Origin: Erigeron canadensis
Taxonomy: Eukaryota > Streptophyta > Magnoliopsida > Asterales > Asteraceae
Direction: 5' to 3'
Length of the DNA: 64,000 bases
NCBI RefSeq assembly: GCF_010389155.1
Contig: NC_057763.1
Span: forward strand, 44,622,645 to 44,686,644
Positions within the stretch are counted from its first letter, which is position 1, and each line of letters opens with the position of its first letter. The translations under genes and the position numbers were made by a program. A model generated the notes under the pieces. That model ran no database searches, was not told the DNA's origin, and saw only the letters and a program-made list of their open reading frames with translations. Positions 9,687-22,686 of this stretch are shown piece after piece.

Positions 9687-12600
9687 TCAGTCATCTTCTA
9701 ATTCGTCTGGGACATGTAATTTTTCAATGGCCGCCTGCGGTATAGAACAATGTACAAAGTAAGATACGTAACATTCTATTTTGAAGTTCATTAGAGGTGG
9801 CAAGCTAGCTGGGTTGCAAACAGGTCAAAACAGGGGGGGTCAACATGTGTTATAAGCGGTGCAGGTCAGAAAAGATTGAATCATGTTGACCTTATCAGCT
9901 TATCCAACGTTTTCAGACACTAACAAGTACGGACAAAATAAACACTCAATACCAAATTTTTCTTCCAGATTTACATTATTTTGTGACTTTTATTCATCCC
10001 TTTCTTATTTTAACTAAAAAGTTGATACACCCAGACCAGAAAGGATAGGTCAGGTTGACCTGCATCGCTATTTCCAACACATACTGACCCATTACTCCAT
10101 TAGGGGTAAAAACGCAGTCCAAATTGAGCCGATATGTTTAAAATTGCCACCTCTAAAGTTTCATGTTTACAAAAATATGAAAACACGTGAAAAACTGAAC
10201 TCTCCATTTTTAAATTTATATTTTTTCAAAGGTTTGTCGTTATAGGTTACATACATTCCATTACCATCATTAGGTAAAAAAAAAAAAAGATATACACTGA
10301 TATAGTGATATGGGTCCAAAAGCTCTCTTGTTTTTAATACATGACTTAAGATATTTAAAGAAGTCAAGCATAATACATGAACTGCACATCAGGTCAAAAG
10401 TTACAAGTTTCATCAAACAAAGGGAGTGGATATAAAAACAGGGAAACAAAAAGTAGTATATTAAATAAAACCTGAAATTTCAACTTGGTATAGCCTAGCT
10501 TTTTGACATTGCATGGATCAATACTGAAAGTAACAAAATATACCTAAGTATCTAAAATTAGGGATGGTTTCGGTTTGGTACCGGTACCGAACTGTACCGA
10601 AACCGAAAGTACCAAAAATAAACTCCCGATACCGTACTGAATCCACTAAACCGGTACCGGTTTCGGTAACGAGATTTTCGGATCTATACCTATTTGGTAC
10701 CAAATTCTTAGGCTGAAACATTCATTCGGGCATGCCAAGTTAATATATCTCTTTGTTAATTTGTTAGTCGACTTTGATACAGCTGTAACCAAGATACACA
10801 TGATTCCATAAGCTTTTGATAATAAAAGTTGATTTATATCTCACAAAAATTGAAACAAAGGCTCCTATCGTTTATTTATGATTGCCGTTGTTAGCGGCTA
10901 CTGTTACTCCCAATCAGTGTGATGAATTATGAAGACTAAAGAGTTAAAAACTACAAATTATAGAAAGAAAAATTTATGAACATGATTAGAAAAAGAAAAG
11001 AAAAAAACAATTGCAATCTGTGTTTATATTTTGTATAGACATATATGGTTATTATATGTATGTAGAGATAAACATGTGAGATCTCAAAATTTAAACTTGC
11101 TGATCGATGATGATGATGATAAAGAGATATATTGTATTTTATATCCATAAATTTATATAATGAAAATAAGTAAGATTTCCACTACAACATACTACTAGAA
11201 CTAATTTATTATATGCTTTAGAAAAATCGGTATCTATGTTCGGTTTACCGGTACCGAACCAGAACCGAACCGAATAATACCGAAACCGAATTCATCCCAA
11301 ATCAAGAACCGATACCGATACCAAAATCGGTACCAGTACCGGTTCAGTTTTGGTATTTCGGGATTTTTGCCCATGCCTAGCTAGAATATCATGATTTGAG
11401 CAGAAACTCTTGAGAAAATGAGTCAGATAATTAAAAACTGTGAGTACATGGCAAGATGGCAATTCAGGCAGGATTCACAAAACTTTTTTGCCCTTTTATA
11501 TTATACTCTAGTTAATCATTTATTTTGGTAGTTATAACTACAAAAAAGATAATAATAATCAAATGTCTGTCAATGATTAAACACCCAAACCATGCCAAAC
11601 CTGGCTAAAATAGGGCTAGACCACAACCATGACACTGGTTCATCCATAATGACTGCCTGGTTTAATAACAATAATAATGATAATATAAACTTTTAAGTTT
11701 AATGGTTTAAAAGACTGTATACATTAATAATAGACTCGTACACTTCAAACCCGTTTCACCAAAAAATTTGTCAACATCATAGTTGTTAAAAGTGTGCGCC
11801 TCATGCGCCTAGACGCAAGGCGAGGGCAAGGCCCACCTCTAGTGCCTGAAAACCTAGGCCCAAGGCCCATAATGTGAAAGGCACAATAATGAGGAAGGAA
11901 ACCAGTTTTAAGGATATAAAGTCCTACAAAAGAAAGGAACCCAGTTTTAAAGGATATAGAAACAGGTTTTAAGAATATAGAAACCTGTTTTGATTATGAG
12001 GTTGTGAAAACCTCGTTGAGATAAAACACAAATTGTCCATTCATGAGTAAAGAGGTCCCATATGCCACCTTTACCAAAAACCATGCAAATTTAACCACGT
12101 CAATTACAGTTGAAAAGTTTAGAATTAGGAACCCAAATCGACTTATTTTTAATTGCCTATCGACATGTCACTTAAGAAAGTCACAAGTAGTGAAAGCGGT
12201 GATAGATCTAGTGGAGCCACCCACTTTGATTAATTAACCAAGATTTTAACCTGATACGAGATCACTGATGTTTGCCCTACTTACAAATTTACCCACCATT
12301 GCCACATCAGAGTTTGTGACAACAATACATTATCGTAAGGCTACATAAGATGGTTTCGCAAGTTGGTTGATTTATGCTTGATTTTTGGACAATCAATAAC
12401 TAACAGAGAAGCGAGTCCAATACTGATTTTAGGCAATTATATCTTTAAAAAATGACTAAGGGAAAAAAGATTTTGACCTTGATAGTAGCCACATCCGTGG
12501 CAGAAGGCTTCAAATCCAGAGCTAGACCAAAATGAAGCATTGCCTGGTCATACATAGAACGACGTTTGTATATCTTTCCCATCAATGCATACACACTGCT

Positions 12601-15600
12601 TTCATGAGGGGCATACTCTTTCAGCTCTGCCAGAACTTGTAAAGCACTGTCAAAGTTCTCCATACTCACAAGAATGTTAGCCTTTTGATACATAGGGAGG
12701 GGGTTCATTTTATCTGCTGTTATAGATTTCTCCATCATTGCTAAAGCTTCTTCATTTCTCTGACAATTAAGTTTCACAAAATTGAAGATAAATTGCAATG
12801 CTAGTAACGCGAGAAGAAAAAAAATTGAAGTTTATAGTTCCCAGAAACTACAGCATTATATTTGACCACTTGTCACATAATTTAAATAAAATATCTAGAA
12901 CTTCCTACACCTAAAGTATTTTGATGGCAAAATGACTAAAGTATTTTGGGGGCAAAACAGTTAAACTCTTAGAGTTAAAGAAATAAGGCCAGCAATTTAG
13001 TGCAATTTAGGACATCACTTTCAAACACTCGAGTAGTTGAGTATAAGTTAAATCATAACTAATTTTAGTACTTTTACCCTTTTGACCTATTATCAACAAT
13101 CTATAAACCAAATTTATTAAAAAAAATTGACACCAACATCAATGATGATAACTAGAAAAATGTGGGAGTGATTTTCATGTGTAAAAAGATATAATCAAAC
13201 CTTCAATGCATGCAAGGAAGTCCCAAGGTAACACATTATAACAGAAGAACGAGGGTTAATTTGTAGAGCCCTTCGAAAGTGATGCTCTGAGAACTGGTAT
13301 TTCTCCTGGCGAAGATATATCATCGCGAGGCCATACCAGGCATTATAATGTCTTGTATCAATCTTAAGAGCATTCTGGTAACTCTTGATTCCATTCTCAA
13401 AATCCTCCAATGCCACATATCTGTGGTTAAAAATATATTCATATGCATATCATCAGAGATAAAAGATCATTCCAAATAATTAGGTATTATAATGTTCTCA
13501 TTATGTGATGATTAAAGTACAAAATTCATACTCATGACCACAAAGGGTGTGCGCATAGGCGAATCTAGAATTCAGTTGCACTGCTCTTTGAAAGTTCTTG
13601 AGAGCAGTTTCATGGTCTTTCTGCATGCTATAGCAATTTCCCATAGCACACCTACCATATTTGGAATATTAAAAGTTGAAGTGAATCTAAAAACACATAC
13701 TTGCAGAGCAACCTCCAAAACTAATTGTTTTGAACGCCTTACCACGACTGAGGGGATAAACGATCCGTTGATATGAGCTCCTGTGCCAAATAACTCAACC
13801 TCATATCCTCCTTCAAGTGCTACAAAGTCAAAAACCAAAGATTATGGAAAACTATTTGTGTATAGCCAACCCCTTTGCAATAACTACTTATATAAATGAT
13901 GTAAACTTAACTTAATGATTCTTCTATGAGTGAAATATATGGAATCAATTCAAAAATAAATACTAAAAAAATCCGGCTGTTAGTACCAATGTAGTGACAA
14001 TCATTTATATCATATTGTAAATATTTGGTAAGTACAAGCACTTACATATAGAACAGTAGAATAAATATCCATTCCTTCTAAGCTATAAGGAGAAGCCAAG
14101 CGCGCATTGCTAAAGGCATGCTCAGCTTCTAAGTAATCAACCAATTCAAAATGAGCTTTTCCAACCTGCAATTAATAATGCCAGAAGGTCGGAAATCCAT
14201 TAATATCAACTATAAATATATTTAAAAAGAAAGCATAGAAACAGATACCAGATCATCAATAATCAATAGGTTGAGCAAACATATATAATTCATGCATATA
14301 CATGTAAAAATTAATTCACCTGGGAGAGCACCCAGCCAGTATTATAATGCTTATGAGGGAGTTGTAGAAATACATCAAGTGCATCCTGTTTAAAGATTAG
14401 TAATCAGAGTAGTATATCACCAGCTTAAATAGTAAACTTTTTAACTATAGAGTTGTGACACGATTGCAAAATCCAAAACACACCACACCGATCAAAACAA
14501 GAAACCAAAAATTCGAATATAGTGGATCAAGTACTGGAAAGTAGCGGTTCGGTACCAAACAGCACCTTAAGCCAGAATATAACTTTGGGTTGGTACTTCA
14601 AGTGTAAATACCTTTTTGGGACTGCAATTAAAGCCTAAATCCTTATCTGAACTAGGTTGGGTCAATAAAATACAAGAGAAAAAATCTATATAGTTCATGT
14701 TGATCTTCAATGCAGTGCGGGATAAGGTTCAATTTTCCGGATTTTGCACACTCCTCGCTACTTTACCAGTCACTTTACAATACCTGACAGCGGTAAACAC
14801 AGGAAAGTCTGTAACCGTCCCCAAGAATTTTCAGCAGGGATAATACTTCTGAAGCACCACTAGCAACTTTCGATACACTCATTGAAGCCCGGCCCATTGA
14901 CATGCTTGTATCATCACGTTCACATGATCTTGTATCAGGCGATGGTGATGAACCAGAAGTGGTTGTAGTATTTGATCGAGAATCATCAAGCTCGGACCGA
15001 CTTTGAGCTTCATGAAGACTTTCAGTAGACCAGGATGGTCCCTTTCTAACTGTAACTGAACGAAATGCTGCAGAGGCTAACTTAGAAGGATATCTAGACG
15101 AGTGATTTGTACCATTCACGGTTACATTAGTGCCACTTGAATTTGCTACAGCACCCGCTTCTCCTGCAAGTCTTGTGCTTCTTCTAGGACCAGAATCAGA
15201 GAACAATCTTCCTGATATCTGGAGAAGAACATGAAACATTTAAAAGTGATAGCATACAGAATATGACCATTAGATCAACAGGTGGCAAAATGATTAGATT
15301 TGAATTAAACAGGTGAATATGTCAGGTCGGGTTGACCTAAGAGGCCAAGACACTTTTTGTCTTACAATATGGAGCGTGTAAAAATATAATTGCAGAAATT
15401 ATATCATCTCAGCAACTTTACATTTTTTGAATAACACGAAATAGAAAGTTTCAAGCATTAAAGAAACACTCTGCTCGACTGTTAACCCGTTTGACCCTTT
15501 CATCAAATTTAATATTTCTTATTTACTCATTTGACCCGATAGCGATAATATATAACCCGAATCAGTAGCCTATAAGAAAAAGGGTCAAATTTGCCACCTT

Positions 15601-18453
15601 TAAATTCATATCATGCAGATACAAGATACAGCACACAGCTGATTAACAATGTAACAAATTAGTAACCTTTCTTAGCTTCCCCTCATCCACAAACTTTCTC
15701 CGAGGAGCTTGAATGGTAGATTTTACAGTTGATCTTGGGGATGCGTCAGCACCAGCAGAACTCGAGCTTGTGGGAACATTTTGGAGCATGTTTCTACATA
15801 TAGGTGGAGGGGCCACACCTGACAGCTACAATTTCAGAGAATATAAAATGATGATACTTTGAACAGAGGAAAGAATCTATAATAAAAAAAATATCTAAGA
15901 AAAATACAAGGTCAATGCAGTAGCTATGTATACCTGGGTGGTCATTGGAGAAGGGGTATTATAAAATGATATGTTAGCATGAACACCATTAATGTTGGGT
16001 TGGCTGGCAGAAAAAACTGCACCATTATGATTTACGGAATTATCCTTGACGTTATTGCTATGCAACATTCTTAGTTGTCTTGGACTAACACTTTCAGCTG
16101 TTTGTCTACCAGCAACCAGATTATGATCGCCATTAGACGCCTGCAACTCAGGACCCACATCGTTACTCAAGTATTGCTTCTGGATACATTCGGAGGCCAA
16201 TTCCCCAAACACTGATGTTGCTTCGCCAGCAGCCCCTGAAATATCAGATAATGACCAATAACTTCTGTGCGTATGATTAACAATCAAACTACACATACAC
16301 ACAAGGAGTAAACAAAGAAATAAAGCTCACTGTCGCAAAAGCACATTAAAGCCTTATAGTGTAGAAAAGATTAACAAACCTAATTTACACAACTCCTCAT
16401 ATGCAGCCCACAACAGAGGATCCATCGACAGGGCCTGGTTAAACTGATGAACTGCACTTTTTATTCTATCTGTGTATCTGAACGACATAATGAGCAGATG
16501 AATTTGGGATTTTAATATGTGACAAAACAAATGCAATATACATAAAATAGGACAAAAGAAACGAAAAATGATAAGCAGGTCATTTTAAAGATAGAATCAA
16601 AATATATAGAAAAATATCCCTCCTTCCTTTATTGTAAAAAGATTAAGGTCATGTACCTGTAGATGAGCCCAAGAAGATAATGACCAGCTGCACCATTTGG
16701 GACCTGGAAATGAAAGGTGAATGTAATGAGGTAGCTTATCTTCAATCAATTGTAGTCAATTATATGCACTTTAACAAGAAACTGAAAAGGATAAAATAAA
16801 AAATAAAAAATAGCGGATTACCTCAGCACTAGGCTCATTAGAAGGCGATAATGCCATTTCGGCTTCCTTCAGGAGATCCATTTGAAAGCATGATATTGCA
16901 AACAAGTATCTGGACTGAGGCAATTGTGTTCCTTCATAGTCATATGATTAAAAAAAAAGATAATTTGAGTTCCCCTTCATTGGATAACTGTTTATAACCT
17001 ACTAGTAAAGTAACTACATAAAAGAAAGGTATCATTACTTAGAGCCCATAAAGACATAGCTAGTGAAGTGCAATTTGAACATATGAACTCAGGGCACAGC
17101 CAAGAAAATTATACTTCGGTTATTTTAATGATAATAGTTTTTGTTTCATTATCCTAATTAGATGCGAGATTTTACTTTCCACGTTTTTATAGTAGAAAAG
17201 GAAGAAAATAACAATTCAGGTCAAGACAGATTCATAGATAAAGTGTATGATATTTTTAATTTGATAACAGATGTTAATAATAACTAGACGTGCAGCCTAG
17301 CAATTAAAATCTTTTGAGTAAGATTAAAACTAAAAACTCTTGGGAAGTGTCATCAAAAACAAGCCAATAGCTCTATCGTCATATAAATCTCAAACCCAAC
17401 TAAATCTACTTTCCAATTTCAATCAGACCTCAATGCCGTTCAGATTTTGATATCTGACTAATGAGCATGGGTTCATTTCAGATGATTTTGATTTATTTAG
17501 ATGAAAATTTGTAAACTGAATGAAACAGCAGCAGCCAACTTTTGGTTTATTTCCAATCAAAATAAAAAAAGCACTGGAATATCTCAATAATACTAATACA
17601 AAAAAGCTTTGCTACTTCCAACTGGCAATTCAATCTGGCCTCTTTACCCGTCGTATTTTACATATACAGGTGTTAATCCACTTGATCTCTAAAATAGATG
17701 GTAAACTTCTTCATTATGAGAATAAAATAGTGTCATGGAACCAACAGGCCTTAAAAATGACAACGGTCAGCACGAAAGCACCAGACTTAATCAGTTTGAT
17801 GGAGACACATAGTTATCAATTTTAAAGTTCACAGACCCAAGTTAATATCTTATAAAACCGTCAGATGCTTCATCCACAGGTCTGAGAATTGACATAAAAC
17901 TACTTTGAACATGAAAAATAACCGAGATTACACGCACCTTTCAAGATATGGTAAGCCGAATAAGCTTGATTGCTTTGCAAGTAACATGCTGCTAACAATT
18001 GCAGATTTGTCTGCATTTGTCACGAATAACAAGAAAGAATTTAAGTCAGATAAGATACTCAAAAGAACTCTAGTTGACTATTTACATAAGGAAACCCGAT
18101 TACTCCAAATTACGTTGCTTTACCAATATCTGAGATGACAAGAGAAATTAGGTAACTTATTTCACTGGCACAAACTCGTGTCTACTAACGAGATAATTTC
18201 AGATACAGTTCGACGGGTGTGTCTTTTTTTTTGTTTCAAAGTGAACTTTCAATGAAGTCTTTAAACATACCAGCTAGCAATAGCACCAACTTGCAAGGAA
18301 ACGATAAATTCCTAAACATATTTGAACAAAAAGAAAGATTGAGTATACCTCGGAAGGAAACTCGGAACAGAGGCGCTCGCACATGAAAATTGCATTTCGG
18401 TATAAAAGATGCCGCAGACTATTCTGTACACAGTCAGTTAACAAACTCTCCAT
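9687..18453 (-). CDS. CDC27B: Anaphase-promoting complex subunit 3 (CDC27B/HOBBIT), 15 coding exons
   Basis: TPR scaffold subunit of the APC/C ubiquitin ligase, which binds co-activators and drives cyclin degradation; the Arabidopsis counterpart HOBBIT acts in meristem division. Coding exons read on the minus strand: 18349-18453, 17938-18010, 16822-16931, 16657-16703, 16380-16477, 15934-16235, 15667-15825, 14784-15218, 14320-14385, 14046-14165, 13743-13819, 13532-13651, 13201-13420, 12478-12759, 9687-9734. All have GT-AG borders and phases agree, giving 2262 nt and 753 aa, close to the Arabidopsis length. N-terminal TPRs cover about residues 1-145 (start MESLLTDCVQNSLRHLLYRN), followed by a Ser-rich linker at 146-430 (ISGRLFSDSGPRR, APRRKFVDEGKLRK). 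C-terminal TPRs cover about 440-740 (HYNTGWVLSQ, HYNAWYGLAMIYLRQEK, NPLPMYQKANILV, ESSVYALMGKIYKRR). The tail is AAIEKLHVPDELEDD. Start chosen by homology; no frame damage seen. The last intron (2.7 kb) carries hAT insertions. Confidence 0.95.
9792..10155. mobile_element. hAT-type MITE in last CDC27 intron (364 bp)
   Basis: Ends TAGAGGTGGCAA and TTGCCACCTCTA are perfect inverted repeats. Flanks AAGTTCAT (9784-9791) and AAGTTTCAT (from 10156) match apart from one inserted T, consistent with an 8-bp duplication. The interior has many GGTCAAC/GGTTGACC blocks. Confidence 0.75.
10559..11379. mobile_element. hAT-like element rich in CCGGTACCGAA blocks (821 bp)
   Basis: Starts TAGGGATGG and ends CCATGCCTA. 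Subterminal regions are dense in GGTACCGGT, CCGAACCGAA and CCGATACC motifs (10560-10700 and 11225-11365). Flanks TCTAAAAT / GCTAGAAT agree at 6 of 8 positions, so the element is older. It sits in the last CDC27 intron and has no transposase. Confidence 0.6.
11760..12010. repeat. Transposon fragment (GCGCCTAGACGCAAGGC type)
   Basis: AGTTGTTAAAAGTGTGCGCC followed by GC-rich CGCCTAGACGCAAGGCGAGG blocks, a composition unlike the surrounding intron and typical of dispersed plant DNA-transposon debris. No boundaries found. Confidence 0.3.
15279..15601. mobile_element. hAT-like MITE in CDC27 intron 7
   Basis: Left end ACAGGTGGCAAAATG and right end CAAATTTGCCACCTTT are inverted. GTCGGGTTGACC and TAACCCGTTTGACCC subterminal blocks relate it to the element at 9792-10155. 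No clear duplication. It lies between the coding exons at 14784-15218 and 15667-15825. Confidence 0.5.
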
Positions 18454-18472
18454 AGATGCCAAAACTTACACA

Positions 18473-18708
18473 CTGAATATGATAACATAATAATAAGGAT
18501 CTCGTCACAATAAATAAATATAATCGGTTCAAAATTCAAAACCCTAGAAAATATATATATTTATACTACACACCTATCTATCTATATATATATATACACA
18601 ATATGTATATCTAAGGGAGAGCTAGTAAATAAACTGAAGGAACCTACAGATACAATACATATATGTATGTAAATAAAATATAATGATGATAAATGAGAGA
18701 AAGGAAAC
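18473..18708 (-). other. Probable 5'UTR intron of CDC27
   Basis: On the minus strand a donor (CCAG|GTTTCC) at 18708 and an acceptor (TTCAG|TGTG) at 18473 lie 19 nt before the ATG at 18453. The upstream leader would run through GA/CT- and CA-repeat-rich sequence (about 18880-18926), typical of plant leaders. Inferred from splice signals only. Confidence 0.5.
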
Positions 18709-18939
18709 CTGGAATTGGTGGGGAAGGGATTTGAAGCTAAAGGAACCGGGGATTTCGGAAGTGATGTTTCAGGGAAAACAAATTACAAAGAATGTATATA
18801 TTTACATTAATTGATTGATTGATTTTGCTTTTGAGTAATTAATTAAAGAATGAAAGAAAGAGACTGAAATTTGGTATCAAGTGTGTGTCTGTGTGTGTGT
18901 GTTCAAACGAGAGAGAGAGAGAGAGATTCAAATTTTTGT

Positions 18940-20620
18940 GAGTGATGCTGCAGTGGGTGGGTATTTTGGGGGATTTTGAATCTAATTAAACAAACCACTT
19001 CATTTAACCTAAAAATCAAACAAATGTCTTGGAAAATATTAAACGTAGATATATCCATTCTTACATAAAAAGAACAACTATTTAATTTATCTTTAACTAA
19101 ACGTCTTTTCCTTTATTTCCTTTATATAATAAAGTAAAGTAAAATTATGATAACATTATTATCTTCACAAAAAAAAACATCATTAGATAAATTCCTATTA
19201 TTTTTTTTATGTTAAAATTACATTTTGAATTTTAATCCTTCATTAGGAAGTTTTTAATATAAAATAACATTTTTTATTCATCCAACTATATATCAACTTT
19301 TTAAAAATAACATCTCATTATTTCCGTCTTCATTCTCAATTAATTAGACCATTACCATTTTTTACAAATTTCTTTTCATTTCAAAAAACATGTGGTATGT
19401 CTTTTTATTATACCTGTTTAGTTTCGTTATCCTGATTTTATTTTATTATCATTAGTATGAGTTGAATAATAATTGTTTAACATATTTATAGTTAAAGAAA
19501 TAAGATGTAGATTTACTATTGATTTGATCTAACACTTTTATCTTTTTGTGCTATGTAGGTACATTGTGGCCAGATTGTTTGTCACCTTTCTTTTTTACAA
19601 ATAAATTAAAACTTTAGTGAAACATTAAATCAAATTAAAACTTATAGCAAGCCATTACCGTTTAGGTGAGATGGTTAGAGAAATTATCTAGGTTCGAATC
19701 TTGACAATAATATGTCATAGAGTTTATTGAATAGAGTTAAAAATTTTAAAATAGAGTAGGTTCCTGTTTAAAAAAAATGTTATATTCGATAAACAATATT
19801 ATAACTCTATGGACCTATGATGACTCCACCATTGCAGTAGAGTTGTAGAGATGACAAAATTATGGGCTAATGAGCTTTGATTGAATTAACGCAGAACTGC
19901 AGAACTAGAGAAGTACTATTGGGTTATTATAGCTTATTGGGCTAATGAGCACTGAGAAAATTGGGCAATCTATTTGAGCATTTGTGGGCTTAGAACAATG
20001 TGCCAACTGTAAACAGTTAAACACAATATCAACAACAACAAAACTCTATCCTTGGAGTAGGGGGAAGATGAGACATAGACAATGTTGTCTCTAATCAATG
20101 ATAGAGATATTGTTTCCATAAAGATTTCCAGCTAAAAAAACAGGGTGATTTGTATAAATATTATAATTGTCTAGTGTCTACACTTCCACACTTGAATAGA
20201 AAATAATGAGTATAAGTTCTACGAGGAATAGAAAATGGAAATGGATTTTAAAAGTACAAAGTGGGTCTAATCACGGTTTTGATTGTCAATTTTCTCAAAG
20301 TTGGCCAAGCATATCGATATCATCTAAACTTTTTTTTTAGTAGTAATATCTAACAAGTAACAATTTTCTGTCCATGGTTATCATTCATCTAATTTCGTAT
20401 GTATTTAATAAGTGGCAAGATTTGTAAACACAAAATCTAGCTTCTTAAAACAAAAAACAGGGTTGGGCATATATAAAGCATTCATATATCGAATCTAGGA
20501 CTCAAGCGAGTTTTGAAAAATAAGGTTTTAACTTTTAAACAGTGTAACTAGCAACGATTCCCTGAAGAAGAAAAAAATAGATCGAACCTAAGACCCCTTA
20601 AACACAATCAATGGCACATA
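18940..20620. other. Intergenic upstream of CDC27
   Basis: AT-rich. A tRNA-SINE-like trace lies at about 19655-19770 (GTGAGATGGTTAGAG as a possible A box, TAGGTTCGAATCTTG as a B box). No gene seen. Confidence 0.35.
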
Positions 20621-20627
20621 ATCGTAA

Positions 20628-20919
20628 GGTCGCGTTTGGTTCACAGAATTTGATGAAATCTGATGGAATTGGAATTGAATTCCATTCTTTAGTGTGTTTG
20701 GTTGGTTAAAGATGGAGGAATCACATTCTGTTGGAATGTTAACATTCCCTCATTTGATGGAATCTCCATTCCTTAGGGATGACGGAAGGAATCTCATTCC
20801 GTCCCTCACTTAAATATTCAAAAAATCAAAAACATTTCGTCAAATTCCATTCCTTCAGATTCCAATTCATTTTAAAGATTTCATTCTTTCCAAAAACATT
20901 TCGCGAACCAAACGCGCCC
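20628..20919. mobile_element. Tourist-like (PIF/Harbinger) MITE, 292 bp
   Basis: Ends GGTCGCGTTTGGTTC and GAACCAAACGCGCCC form an inverted repeat with one mismatch. The element is flanked by TAA on both sides (20625-20627 and 20920-20922), the PIF/Harbinger target. The inside is made of GGAATTGAATTCCATTCC-type blocks and has no ORF. Confidence 0.8.
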
Positions 20920-21048
20920 TAAGAGAATGTTTTATGAGGTGTTTGGTTGGTGGATATGAAATACTCCGTAAAAGAATGTATATTTGATTACTAACTAGTT
21001 GGATATGTTTGATTAATAGATTTGGTTTTGAAAATTCGGAATCAAACA

Positions 21049-21080
<32 letters not shown>

Positions 21081-21283
21081 GGGTGAGATATTTTGAGACA
21101 ACCTCTTATTTTAGGACCAACTAGGACCATTGATTTTTGTACACCGCCCGTCGCCGGAAAGTCTTAGTGTTTTTACAAAAAAAGTCTTGTATATCGTAGT
21201 AGATGATGGTGGTAGTGTGTAAGTTACGAAAATCAATGGTTCTTTTTTGGACTTTTTTTAGTTGGTCTCAAATTATCTTTCCC
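21081..21283. mobile_element. MITE inserted in an (AT)n run
   Basis: Left GGGTGAGATATTTTGAGACAA and right TTGGTCTCAAATTATCTTTCCC are inverted, with AACCATTGATTTT-type sequence next inwards. Both flanks are (TA)n, so a target duplication cannot be read. Confidence 0.6.
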
Positions 21284-21567
21284 ATATATATATATATAGT
21301 CATAATACAATTATAATCTAATCAAACATAATACCAAATAATTAATTATAATTAAAAATTTTATAAGTTTTATGGTTTACAAAGAAACAAATAAGTTATA
21401 CATAATCATTACAATAATTATAAAAACTCACAAAACCAATTTAATCATACCAATTGAACAGGCAAAGAAACGTCCAAAAACAAGAAAATTGGAAAGTTTG
21501 AAACAAAGTAATAATAAACAAGTGGTAAAACACTGGGCCAAAAAAAATCAAGCACCCTTTAAAAATA

Positions 21568-21750
21568 TGGATTATGATCTTCTAAAGTTATGACAACGGT
21601 AAAGTTGAGAAGATCCTAATTTTTGAGTTAAAATCAAAGGTCAAGATTCAAACTTGATTTTTGAATCTTAACCTTTGATTTCAATCTAAAGGTTAAGATC
21701 CTCTCAAACTTACCTATAAAATTATCATAACTTTAACGGATCTTAATCCC
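21568..21750. repeat. Short palindromic MITE-like repeat
   Basis: Outer arms GGATTATGATC...AAAGTTATGA and TCATAACTTTAACGGATC...TCC are inverted, as are inner arms around AAATCAAAGGT and ACCTTTGATTT. A degenerate relative lies at about 56715-56875. Confidence 0.5.
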
Positions 21751-22205
21751 AAAAATATATGGTTCTAACCGGTCGGCTCAAATAATCGTTCCCCAAAACA
21801 TTGGTTTGAATTCAATTCCAAAAAAGACTAGAACCACACCCATTTTTAAAAGAGGTTCAACCATATAAACATAACCAAATATAACCAATTTGAATCTGGT
21901 TAATAAGTTTGATTTTTTCATATTTGTTTGACCATTTTTTTTTAATTAGTTTGCCTAGCTGCTAGCTATCCTTTGTTATTACTCGGTTAGTTTGTACAGT
22001 ACCATACATAGACTGGCAACTGTTGCATGTACCCTCATCCAAATCTGCATGGCTTGTCCTTTATGTCTCCTATTTGGCTACCACCACCATATCATGCAAT
22101 TCTCAACCTCACCTCACCCACCAATATATATTTGACCAAACAACTATAATTACTGATCAATGATTATCAAACAATTATACTTTGACATATTTCTGATCTA
22201 ATAAT

Positions 22206-22415
22206 TAACATTACAAGAAAAGGCATGCCAGTTTGTTGACAGATGGTGTATCCCAACCAATATTTTGGTATTCCAACCAAAATAGCGTGCCCCATGCTTG
22301 TAATGGCAAATCTGGTATAGTAAAAACGGACTTCCTGTCATTAATAGTCTGGTCGGGTTACCAAAAATATGGTCGGGATACTAGACGCCGTTTGTTAATA
22401 GGAGTACAAGAAACT
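22206..22415. repeat. Possible CACTA-derived fragment
   Basis: CATTACAAGAAAA near 22211 resembles a CACTA-type terminus. TATCCCAACCAATATTTTGG (22249) is inverted at 22360-22381. No opposite terminus was found, so this is tentative. Confidence 0.3.
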
Positions 22416-22686
22416 CAAATACTTAATTGTCTTAAACATCATTTTTGTACTATATATATTTTTGTTAATACAGTAGATCGAACAGATCGACGAGATACAT
22501 ATCATGTTGTGTCAGAACTATATCATCTAATTAATTAGATTGGCAAAATGCCATTCATAATTCTAATTGACATAGCTAGCTAGTATGTTATTGACAAATA
22601 AACTTATTTAAGCTAGATAATCAATCTCTTTCGAAACGATTGATGGAGAACGTACACGTACGATACGTGGAAGATAGATATAATAA

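Noticed and set aside
17520..18138. Plus-strand ORFs of 101 and 77 aa within the CDC27 gene
   Set aside because: They lie opposite intron sequence and the exon at 17938-18010 and show no family resemblance.
21138..21157. TGTACACCGCCCGTCGCCGG looks like the conserved 3' end of small-subunit rRNA
   Set aside because: The match is about 15 bp only, lies inside a MITE with inverted ends (21081-21283), and nothing around it resembles rRNA.
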